The position numbers and the translations under genes are program-made. Below are positions 9,373 through 16,184 of a DNA stretch of 40,876 nucleotides, in pieces (within the stretch, counting starts at the first letter, position 1; every line of letters starts with the position of its first letter). The DNA is taken from positions 1 through 40,876 of the forward strand of contig CALMZX010000006.1 in assembly GCA_937870685.1 (NCBI GenBank), given 5' to 3'. This DNA comes from an uncultured Alphaproteobacteria bacterium. Its GTDB lineage: Bacteria; Pseudomonadota; Alphaproteobacteria; Rhizobiales; Aestuariivirgaceae. The notes beneath the pieces were generated by a model that saw only the letters and a list, made by a program, of their open reading frames with translations, was not told the origin of the DNA and did not search any database.

Positions 9373-10857
9373 ATGGCTGCCAAGAAAAAGGCTCCCAAAA
9401 AGGCCGCAAGGAAGGCGGCTGCGCGCAAGCAGGCAAAACCTGTGAAGGCGAAAGCCGCCGTGAAAAAGGCGGCGAAACCAGCGGCCAGGGCAAAGCCCGC
9501 GCCTGCAAAGCCCGCGCCTGCGAAGAAAGTCCGTCCTGCCGACATTCAGGCGGGCCGCCTCACGAAACAGGATTACGCCGCCAACTTCGGCGATCTCCAT
9601 CCCCGCCTGACCGATCATGAAGCGCTGGTGGAAGCGGACCGCTGCTTCTTCTGCCACGACGCCCCCTGCCAGACCGCCTGCCCGACCTCGATCGACATTC
9701 CGATGTTCATCCGCGAGATCCAGGCGGGCCACCCCAAGTCGGCAGCAAGGACGATTTTTGACCAGAACATCCTCGGCGGCATGTGCGCCCGCGTCTGCCC
9801 GACGGAAACGCTGTGCGAAGAAGTCTGCGTGCGCCAGACCTCGGAAGGCAAGCCCGTCAAGATCGGCATGCTGCAGCGCTATGCCACCGACGCCGCCATG
9901 GGGGAAAAGAAGCATCCCTATGGGCGGGCCAAATCCTCCGGCAAGAAAGTGGCTGTGGTCGGTGCCGGCCCTGCGGGCCTCGCCTGCGCCCACCGCCTGG
10001 CCATGCGCGGCCATGACGTGACGGTGTACGAGGCGCGCGCCAAATCCGGCGGCCTCAATGAATATGGCATCGCCTCCTACAAGAGCGTCGATGATTTCGC
10101 CCGGAAGGAAGTGGACTTCGTGCTGTCGATTGGCGGCATCACCGTCGAGCACGGCAAGGCGCTGGGCAAGGCGCTGAAGATCGCCGACCTGCAGGCAAAC
10201 CATGACGCGGTGTTCCTCGGCATGGGCCTGCAGGGCGTCAATGCACTGGGCGTGAAGGACGAGAACAGCAAGGGCATCGAGGACGCGGTCGATTACATCG
10301 CCGAATTGCGCCAGGCCAAGGACCTTGCCAAACTGCCTGTGGGCCGCAGGGTGCTGGTGATCGGCGGCGGCATGACCGCGATTGACGTGGCGGTGCAATC
10401 CAAGCTGCTGGGTGCCGAGGAAGTGACCATCCTCTACCGCCGCGGCCAGGAACACATGAAGGCCAGCCGCTTCGAACAGGAACTGGCCCAGACAAGGGGC
10501 GTGAAGATTCGCCACTGGGTGGCACCGAAGAAGGTTGTCGTGGCCGATGGCCGCGCCACGGGCCTCACCTGTGAATACATGAAGGACGTGAAGGGCAAAC
10601 TGGTGGGAACCGGCGAGACCTTCACACTTGAGGCCGACATGATCTTCAAGGCCATCGGCCAGACCTTCATCGATGTCAACGGCGGCGCCCTCAGCCTTGA
10701 TGGCGGGCGCATCCGCGTCGACGCCGACCGCCGCACCTCGGTGCGCGGCATCTGGGCGGGTGGCGATTGCGCCGCAGGTGGCAAAGACCTCACCGTTGCC
10801 GCCGTTGATGATGGCCGCCGTGCCGCCGAATCCATCCATGCCTTCCTGAGCGCCTGA
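9373..10857 (+). CDS. preT: NAD-dependent dihydropyrimidine dehydrogenase, PreT subunit, with a basic histone-like N-terminal tail
   Basis: Encodes 494 residues. The GltD-like core begins at about residue 56: Cys91/94/99/103 and Cys138/142/148/152 form the N-terminal Fe-S region, and GAGPAG (197-202) and VIGGGM begin the FAD and NAD(P)H Rossmann folds. PreT passes NADH electrons to PreA for reduction of uracil and thymine. Residues 2-52 are unusual: by my count 17 Lys, 3 Arg, 21 Ala and 7 Pro with no acidic residue, like histone-H1-type bacterial tails. The start ATG 9373 is supported by GGAGGAG (9360-9366) 6 nt upstream; no good alternative start lies at the core boundary. preA follows 11 bp later. 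Confidence 0.93.
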   Translation: MAAKKKAPKKAARKAAARKQAKPVKAKAAVKKAAKPAARAKPAPAKPAPAKKVRPADIQAGRLTKQDYAANFGDLHPRLTDHEALVEADRCFFCHDAPCQTACPTSIDIPMFIREIQAGHPKSAARTIFDQNILGGMCARVCPTETLCEEVCVRQTSEGKPVKIGMLQRYATDAAMGEKKHPYGRAKSSGKKVAVVGAGPAGLACAHRLAMRGHDVTVYEARAKSGGLNEYGIASYKSVDDFARKEVDFVLSIGGITVEHGKALGKALKIADLQANHDAVFLGMGLQGVNALGVKDENSKGIEDAVDYIAELRQAKDLAKLPVGRRVLVIGGGMTAIDVAVQSKLLGAEEVTILYRRGQEHMKASRFEQELAQTRGVKIRHWVAPKKVVVADGRATGLTCEYMKDVKGKLVGTGETFTLEADMIFKAIGQTFIDVNGGALSLDGGRIRVDADRRTSVRGIWAGGDCAAGGKDLTVAAVDDGRRAAESIHAFLSA

Positions 10858-10868
10858 GGAGAACACCC

Positions 10869-12179
10869 ATGGCTGACCTTCGCTCCAACTTTCTTGGCGT
10901 CAAATCCCCCAATCCCTTCTGGCTGGCGTCCGCTCCGCCAACCGACAAGGAATACAACGTCGTGCGCGCCTTCAAGGCAGGCTGGGGTGGCGTGGTGTGG
11001 AAGACACTGGGCGAGGAAGGCCCGCCCGTCGTCAACGTCAATGGCCCGCGCTATGGTGCCATCCACGGGCCGGACCGCCGCCTCCTTGGCCTCAACAACA
11101 TTGAGCTGATCACCGACCGTCCGCTGGAAGTGAACCTGCGCGAGATCAAGAAGGTGAAACGCGAATGGCCGGACCGCGCCATGATCGTCTCTCTCATGGT
11201 GCCATGCGAGGAAGAGCCGTGGAAGAAGATCCTCAAGCGCGTCGAGGAAACCGACGCTGACGCGGTGGAACTGAACTTCGGCTGCCCGCACGGCATGAGC
11301 GAGCGCGGCATGGGTGCGGCCGTGGGACAGGTGCCCGAATACATCGAAATGGTAGCGCGCTGGTGCAAGCAGCACAGCCGCATGCCGGTGATCGTCAAGC
11401 TCACGCCCAACATCACCGACGTCCGCTATCCCGCACGCGCCGCCATGCGCGGCGGCGCTGATGCTGTCTCGCTCATCAACACGATCTCTTCCATCGTCTC
11501 GGTGGACCTCGACAATTTTGCGCCGGTGCCAACGATCGACGGCAAGGGCTCGCATGGCGGCTATTGCGGACCGGCGGTGAAGCCCATTGCCCTGAACATG
11601 GTCGCCGAGATTGCCCGTGACCCCGAGACCCGCGGGCTTCCCATTTCCGCCATTGGCGGCGTCACCACCTGGCGCGATGCCGCCGAGTTCATCGCCATGT
11701 CGGCTGGCACGGTGCAGGTCTGCACTGCTGCCATGACCTATGGCTTCCGCATCGTCGAGGAAATGAAATCCGGCCTCGCCCGCTGGATGGACGAGAAGGG
11801 TTACCGCACCATCGACGACTTCCGCGGTCGCGCCGTGGGCAATGTCACGGACTGGCAGTACCTCAACCTCAACGCCATCTCCAAGGCGAAGATCGATCAG
11901 GATCTCTGCATCAAGTGCGGCCGCTGCTACGCCGCCTGCGAGGACACCTCGCACCAGGCCATCATGAAGGAGAAGGACGGCAAGCGCCACTTCGAGGTCA
12001 TGGACAACGAATGCGTGGCCTGCAATCTGTGCGTGGAAGTCTGCCCGGTCGAGAGCTGCATCACCATGGTGCGCCAGACCAGCGGTGTCGATCCGCGCAC
12101 CAACAAGCCCATCTCGCCGGACTACGCCAACTGGACAACCCACCCGAACAACCCGATGCGGAAGCAGGCGGCGGAGTGA
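10869..12179 (+). CDS. preA: NAD-dependent dihydropyrimidine dehydrogenase, PreA subunit
   Basis: Encodes 436 residues. Residues 1-330 form a dihydroorotate-dehydrogenase-like FMN barrel; the active-site loop NFGCPHG gives Cys139 and His141, corresponding to the proton-donating Cys and nearby His of mammalian dihydropyrimidine dehydrogenase. A C-terminal two-[4Fe-4S] ferredoxin domain follows: Cys347/350/353/357 and Cys382/385/388/392. With PreT it reduces uracil and thymine, the first step of reductive pyrimidine breakdown, or runs in reverse. A GAGGAG ribosome site overlaps the end of preT, indicating one operon. The usual partners (dihydropyrimidinase, beta-ureidopropionase) are not in the window. 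Secure. Confidence 0.95.
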   Translation: MADLRSNFLGVKSPNPFWLASAPPTDKEYNVVRAFKAGWGGVVWKTLGEEGPPVVNVNGPRYGAIHGPDRRLLGLNNIELITDRPLEVNLREIKKVKREWPDRAMIVSLMVPCEEEPWKKILKRVEETDADAVELNFGCPHGMSERGMGAAVGQVPEYIEMVARWCKQHSRMPVIVKLTPNITDVRYPARAAMRGGADAVSLINTISSIVSVDLDNFAPVPTIDGKGSHGGYCGPAVKPIALNMVAEIARDPETRGLPISAIGGVTTWRDAAEFIAMSAGTVQVCTAAMTYGFRIVEEMKSGLARWMDEKGYRTIDDFRGRAVGNVTDWQYLNLNAISKAKIDQDLCIKCGRCYAACEDTSHQAIMKEKDGKRHFEVMDNECVACNLCVEVCPVESCITMVRQTSGVDPRTNKPISPDYANWTTHPNNPMRKQAAE

Positions 12180-12227
12180 GGCACCAATTCTGTTGGGTCT
12201 GACACGTTCAGGCTATGCCCTCTTGAT

Positions 12228-12345
12228 CCGTCAGCCCGGCGCAGGCCGGGCCGGGGCTTGCATGTTGCCATCGCAGAAAGTGGCGCAGACCTGAGACACG
12301 CAAGAACCGACGGAAGCCTTGGCCCGGCCTGCGCCGGGCTGACGG
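12228..12345. repeat. Palindromic intergenic element, family 1 (copy A)
   Basis: Two arms, 12228-12252 and 12321-12345, are perfect 25-bp reverse complements, and the pairing continues imperfectly inward to about 12259 and 12314. The arm core CCGTCAGCCCGGCGC is nearly the same as that of the element at 40086-40176, so both belong to one dispersed family. It lies just after preA and could end or protect the preTA message. Confidence 0.85.
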
Positions 12346-12561
12346 TAGAAGGATGGACGATGGATTGGGTCTCCACCTGAGGACAGAGCATCCCGGGCCA
12401 CAGGCAGATTCCGACACACCCGTTTGCAGTTACCGACAGAGGTTTCACGCAACCGCAGGACGATTGAACCGCGGGCGGGCCGTGATGGTCACAGCCCGCA
12501 ATTGCGTGTTAAGGTAAATAGGCAGCCCGGGGGTCCTCCTGCGGCAAATGCGCCACACGCC

Positions 12562-12603
12562 TTGTTCCAGATCAAGGCAGGCACATGTCTGGGGAGGGAG
12601 AAT
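12562..12603 (+). promoter_or_regulatory. FNR/FixK-like box and -10 element for the universal stress gene
   Basis: TTGTTCCAGATCAA (12562-12575) differs from the FNR/FixK consensus TTGAT-N4-ATCAA at one base. Its centre is 12568.5. A class II promoter with the box at -41.5 would start at 12610, and GAGAAT (12598-12603) sits at the matching -10 position. Oxygen-responsive control of the stress protein is therefore likely but unproven. Confidence 0.6.
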
Positions 12604-12628
12604 TCGCATGCGTCGAAGGAGAACTGCC

Positions 12629-13459
12629 ATGGCCTACAAAACCATTCTCGTCTGCCTCACCGAAATTGACCGCGTGCCACAGCTCATCGCGGCGGGCCGC
12701 AAGCTGGGTGCCGACCACGACGCCCATGTCACCGGCCTCTACATCGTGCCGGGAATCCAGGTCTATCCCAACGCAGGCTTGGCGGCCGTGCCGGATGTCT
12801 ATGACGGCAACCGCAAGCACTACATCGCCAACAAGGCCGAGGTGAAGGCGAAGTTCGAAGAGGCAATGAAGCAGGACGGCCTGTCCTTCGCCTTCCAGGA
12901 GGTGGACGCCACAACGCCGCTGCTCTCTTCCGTTGTGGTGGAGCAATGCCGCAGTTCCGATCTCGTGGTGGTCTCCGCCGTCAACCCCGATGAATCGCTC
13001 GGTGCCGAATATGACTTCGTGCAACGCGTGGTCATTGCCGCAGGCCGCCCGGTGCTGGTGCTGCCCCGCAAGGGCAATGCCGAAATCAACTACAGCGAAG
13101 CGATTGTCGGCTGGGATGGTGGCCGTGAGGCCGCCCGCGCCGCCTTTGATGCCGTGCCGCTGCTGAAAAAGGCCAAGCGCGTGCAGTTGGCCCGCGTCGA
13201 TGAAGCCCCACGTGGACAGATGGGTGGCGCCGACATTGCCGAAGGCCTGGCCCGCCACAAGATCAAGGTGGAAATCCTCAGTGTCGCCTCCGACGGCATG
13301 AGTGCGGGAGCAACGCTGCTGCGGGCCGCCAATGACCACGGCGCAGGGCTTCTGGTCATGGGTGCCTATGGCCACAGCCGTTTTGCCGAGTTTGTCTTCG
13401 GCGGAGCCACGCGCCACGTGATCCAGAACCTCGACCGCCCGGTCCTGATGTCGCACTGA
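12629..13459 (+). CDS. Tandem-domain universal stress protein (UspA family)
   Basis: Encodes 276 residues with two Usp folds. Domain 1 (about 1-145) begins AYKTILVCLTE and ends VLVLPR; domain 2 (about 150-276) has the typical ending GAYGHSRFAEFVFGGATRHV, which resembles the G-x2-G-x9-G ATP-binding motif, followed by RPVLMSH. Domain 1 lacks that motif. Family members are cytoplasmic and assist survival under stress, often low oxygen in alphaproteobacteria. ATG 12629 has a good GAAGGAG ribosome site. An FNR/FixK-like box lies 53 bp upstream. A small conserved gene follows 33 bp later in the same direction and may share the message. Confidence 0.9.
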   Translation: MAYKTILVCLTEIDRVPQLIAAGRKLGADHDAHVTGLYIVPGIQVYPNAGLAAVPDVYDGNRKHYIANKAEVKAKFEEAMKQDGLSFAFQEVDATTPLLSSVVVEQCRSSDLVVVSAVNPDESLGAEYDFVQRVVIAAGRPVLVLPRKGNAEINYSEAIVGWDGGREAARAAFDAVPLLKKAKRVQLARVDEAPRGQMGGADIAEGLARHKIKVEILSVASDGMSAGATLLRAANDHGAGLLVMGAYGHSRFAEFVFGGATRHVIQNLDRPVLMSH

Positions 13460-13492
13460 CAACCCTTACGACCAAACCGATTGGAGATTGGA

Positions 13493-13864
13493 ATGTCCCT
13501 GTCCAAGATCAGGCTGGAACTGGCCCGCTGCAAGGAATACCCGGAAGGGGCCCATGACATTGGCTATGAATTTGCCGCCCCCCTGAAGGATGATGGCCGC
13601 ATTGACGCCGATGGCTGGCTCAAGGACCGCGACCATTGCCGCGTGCGCCGCTTCCGGCCCGACGAGGAAGATGACATCGGCCATCTCGTGCGCAAGCGCG
13701 GTGGCTCCTGGGCCTTCCACTACGACATCCATTCGGACGAGGAGGAGGACGAGGCGGGCTACCGCTTTGGCGACCATGTCTTCCGCCCGGGCGAATATGT
13801 CTCGGTCCGCGAGGATGACGAGTTGATGGCCTACAAGGTGGTGCGGGTGATGAAGGTCGCCTGA
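13493..13864 (+). CDS. Conserved hypothetical acidic protein
   Basis: Encodes 123 residues from ATG 13493, preceded by GGAGATTGGA. I recognise no named domain. The N-terminal half ([16 protein letters not shown]) looks like that of a small protein found across Hyphomicrobiales; the middle contains a run of acidic residues ([16 protein letters not shown]) and the C-terminus a beta-rich [20 protein letters not shown]. No signal peptide or membrane segment is present, so it is probably cytoplasmic. It lies 33 bp behind the universal stress gene and may be co-induced. A short tandem repeat follows it. Real gene by start, ribosome site and protein composition; function unknown. Confidence 0.75.
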   Translation: MSLSKIRLELARCKEYPEGAHDIGYEFAAPLKDDGRIDADGWLKDRDHCRVRRFRPDEEDDIGHLVRKRGGSWAFHYDIHSDEEEDEAGYRFGDHVFRPGEYVSVREDDELMAYKVVRVMKVA

Positions 13865-13893
13865 CCGGAGCGGTGGCAGCGGGCGCGCCAGTT

Positions 13894-13961
13894 CTTGCGC
13901 GCCTGATCTTGCGCGCCTGATCTTGCGCGCTTGTCTTGCGCGCTTGTCTTGCGCGCCTGAA
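13894..13961. repeat. Five-unit short tandem repeat in front of leuB
   Basis: Five head-to-tail units of 13-14 bp built on CTTGCGCGCCTGAT occupy 13894-13907, 13908-13921, 13922-13934, 13935-13947 and 13948-13961. Units 3 and 4 are identical 13-mers (CTTGCGCGCTTGT); the others are 14-mers differing at most in the last base. It fills the gap before leuB and could vary in copy number. Confidence 0.9.
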
Positions 13962-14006
13962 CCCGCTACCTCAGCCCGCGAAACCAACCCTTTCGCGAGA
14001 GCAGCC

Positions 14007-15119
14007 ATGGCATCCCACAATCTCCTCTATCTCCCCGGCGACGGCATCGGTCCTGAAGTCATGGCCGAAGTGAAGAAGATCGTTGCCTGGATGAATGCCC
14101 AGGGCATCGCCAAATTCGAGACCGACCAGGGCCTCGTCGGCGGTTCCGCCTATGACGCCCATGGCAAGGCAGTCTCTGATGCCGACATGGACAAGGCGCA
14201 GGCGGCGGACGCCGTGCTCTTTGGCGCCGTCGGCGGGCCGAAGTGGGACAAGGTTCCTTACGACGTGCGCCCCGAGGCAGGGCTTCTGCGCCTGCGCAAG
14301 GACCTTGGCCTCTTCGCCAACCTGCGCCCCGCCATCTGCTATCCCGCCCTCGCCGATGCCTCCTCGCTGAAGAAGAATGTGGTGGAAGGCCTCGACATCC
14401 TCATCGTGCGCGAACTGACGGGCGGCGTCTATTTCGGCGAACCCAAGACCATCACCGACCTTGGCAACGGCCAGAAGCGCGGCATCGACACGCAGGTCTA
14501 TGACACCTTTGAAATCGAACGCATCGCCCGCGTCGCCTTTGAACTGGCCAAGACCCGCAAGAACAAGGTGTCCTCGGCCGAGAAGCGCAATGTCATGAAG
14601 ACGGGCGTGCTCTGGAACGAGGTGGTGACCCGCATCCACAAGGACGAATACCCCACCGCCCAGCTGGAACATGTGCTGGCCGACAACTGCGCCATGCAGC
14701 TTGTGCGCTGGCCCAAGCAGTATGACGTGATTGTCACCGACAATCTCTTTGGCGACGTGCTCTCGGACGTGGCGGCGATGCTCACGGGCTCGCTCGGCAT
14801 GCTGCCCTCGGCCTCGCTCGGCGCACCCGATGCCAAGACCAAGCGCCGCAAATCGCTCTATGAGCCGGTGCATGGCTCGGCCCCCGACATCGCGGGCACC
14901 GGTGCCGCCAACCCCATTGCCATGATCGCTTCGTTCGGCATGGCGCTGCGCTATTCACTCAACATGGGAGAGTGGGCCGACAAGCTCGACGCCGCCATCT
15001 CCGCCGTGCTGGCACAAGGCCTGCGCACCAGGGACATCGCCAGTGATGCGGCCCCGGCCAATGCCACGACAACGCAGATGGGCGAGGCCATCCTCAGGGA
15101 ACTGCAGAAGGTGGCGTGA
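14007..15119 (+). CDS. leuB: 3-Isopropylmalate dehydrogenase
   Basis: Encodes 370 residues, the normal length. It oxidises and decarboxylates 3-isopropylmalate with NAD+ in leucine synthesis. Visible hallmarks: [10 protein letters not shown] at the start, the substrate arginines in [15 protein letters not shown] and VRELTGG, the metal aspartates in [14 protein letters not shown], and the NAD-binding [16 protein letters not shown] chose ATG 14007, since upstream sequence is the repeat-coded tract; only a weak GAGAG ribosome site precedes it. leuC, leuD and the commonly adjacent asd are absent. The next gene starts inside its stop codon. Certain. Confidence 0.97.
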   Translation: MASHNLLYLPGDGIGPEVMAEVKKIVAWMNAQGIAKFETDQGLVGGSAYDAHGKAVSDADMDKAQAADAVLFGAVGGPKWDKVPYDVRPEAGLLRLRKDLGLFANLRPAICYPALADASSLKKNVVEGLDILIVRELTGGVYFGEPKTITDLGNGQKRGIDTQVYDTFEIERIARVAFELAKTRKNKVSSAEKRNVMKTGVLWNEVVTRIHKDEYPTAQLEHVLADNCAMQLVRWPKQYDVIVTDNLFGDVLSDVAAMLTGSLGMLPSASLGAPDAKTKRRKSLYEPVHGSAPDIAGTGAANPIAMIASFGMALRYSLNMGEWADKLDAAISAVLAQGLRTRDIASDAAPANATTTQMGEAILRELQKVA

Positions 15120-16036
15120 TGATCACGCTCTCCTCGCCCGGCATCATTGTTGCCCTCCACCCCATGGGGGCGCGCATTGCGTCTTGCCTCGTCGATGGCG
15201 TGGAGACCTGCTTCGGTTCCGGGCCGGAGACGGCGATCATGGCGGGCGACATTTTTGCTGGCGCCATCTGCGGCCGCCATGCCGGGCGCATCAGCAATGC
15301 CTCTGTCCCGCTGGATGGCGAGAGCGTGCAATTGAAGGCCAACGCGGGTCCGCACCAGCTGCATGGCGGCGACACGGGTTTCCATGCCCGCCGCTGGGAC
15401 TGGCTGCGCGACGGCAACCGCGTGACCTTCTATCTCAACTCAGCCGATGGTGAAGAAGGCTACCCCGGCAACCTCGATGTGAAGGCGATCTACACGCTTG
15501 ATGGCCACACCCTTGCGCTGACGCTGGAGGCCCGCACCACCCGCACCACCGTGTGCAATCTCACCAACCACGCCTACTGGAACCTGGCGGGAGGCGGTTC
15601 GGTGCTGGATCATGAATTGCAGGTGATGGGCGAACGCTATTTCCCGCTGAACGACCTGCTACTGCCGCTGGGGAAGATCGAGCCGACGGCTGGCACGCGT
15701 TTTGATTTCCGTGAGTCCCGCGCCATCCGCGACGACCATGACTTCTGCACCAAACTCTCAGGCCCGCGCGGCACGATGAAGCACGGCCTCACATTGCGTG
15801 ATCCCGGCTCCGGCCGCCGCATGGAGGTATGGACCACGGAAGGCTGCATGCAAACCTATACGGCGATCCACTGGCAGCCGCAGATGACCGGCCACACCGG
15901 CCCGCTGCAACGCTCCCACGCGCTCGCCATCGAACCCCAGAACGTGGCCGACGCCCCCAACAATCTGGCCTTCCCCTCATCCATCCTGCGCCCCGGGGAA
16001 CTTTACCGCAATCACATGGAGTGGCAGTTCTCGTAA
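15119..16036 (+). CDS. Aldose 1-epimerase (mutarotase) family protein
   Basis: Encodes 305 residues, a little shorter than classical GalM. The catalytic set is visible: His82 (QLHGG), His151 (NHAYWNL) and Glu272 (IEPQNVADAP), plus GRHAGRIS (52-59). It should interconvert alpha and beta anomers of a hexose, most likely in the cytoplasm because no signal peptide is present. The start overlaps the leuB stop as TGATG, which implies translational coupling to leuB; a GTG at 15116 is an alternative. The pairing with leucine synthesis has no obvious metabolic logic. The gene ends directly against a palindromic element. Confidence 0.9.
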   Translation: MITLSSPGIIVALHPMGARIASCLVDGVETCFGSGPETAIMAGDIFAGAICGRHAGRISNASVPLDGESVQLKANAGPHQLHGGDTGFHARRWDWLRDGNRVTFYLNSADGEEGYPGNLDVKAIYTLDGHTLALTLEARTTRTTVCNLTNHAYWNLAGGGSVLDHELQVMGERYFPLNDLLLPLGKIEPTAGTRFDFRESRAIRDDHDFCTKLSGPRGTMKHGLTLRDPGSGRRMEVWTTEGCMQTYTAIHWQPQMTGHTGPLQRSHALAIEPQNVADAPNNLAFPSSILRPGELYRNHMEWQFS

Positions 16037-16180
16037 GGCCCCCTCAGTCCTTCGGACAGCTCCCCCAACAAGTTGGGGGAGCGTGGTTGAAACAGCGCTC
16101 TCAATGTTCAGGGGAAGCCCGCATCAAATGCCCTCCCTCAGCTTCGCTGGGGAGGTGCCCGAAGGGCGGAGGGGGTCCGC
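16037..16180. repeat. Palindromic intergenic element, family 2 (copy B)
   Basis: The element fills the convergent gap between the epimerase and priA almost exactly. It contains nested hairpins: GTCC-TTC-GGAC (16047-16057), an 11-bp stem 16059-16069 with 16072-16082, an imperfect stem in 16132-16155, and complementary outer CCCCCTC / GAGGGGG-like ends. Its reverse complement matches 37584-37702 in both ends, so it is a dispersed element. It may serve as a bidirectional terminator. Confidence 0.88.
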
Positions 16181-16184
16181 TTCC

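Larger units (their letters stand above)
12180..12628. other. 449-bp intergenic region between preA and the universal stress gene
   Basis: I see no convincing gene here. It holds, in order, a long imperfect palindrome (12228-12345), a weaker GC-rich hairpin (12471-12476 with 12494-12499), an FNR/FixK-like box (12562-12575) and the ribosome site of the next gene (GAAGGAG, 12615-12621). Confidence 0.7.

Noticed and set aside
9234-9545. Upstream extension of the dehydratase reading frame with an Ala/Phe-rich stretch
   Set aside because: It is the reverse-strand image of the Lys/Ala tail codons of preT; family sequence begins at ATG 9233, which has a ribosome site.
9061-12143. Long open frames (about 570-600 codons) on the - strand opposite preT and preA
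   Set aside because: They lie antisense to two well-conserved genes, resemble no family, and are the expected by-product of high G+C codon bias. The proteins are His/Gly/Arg-rich without domains.
10869-12179. Possible loss of the catalytic cysteine in PreA
   Set aside because: I first compared the wrong segment (GAAVGQ). The catalytic Cys aligns with Cys139 in NFGCPHG, which is present together with His141.
13894-13961. CRISPR-like array before leuB
   Set aside because: Units are 13-14 bp and directly contiguous with no spacers, and no cas gene is present.
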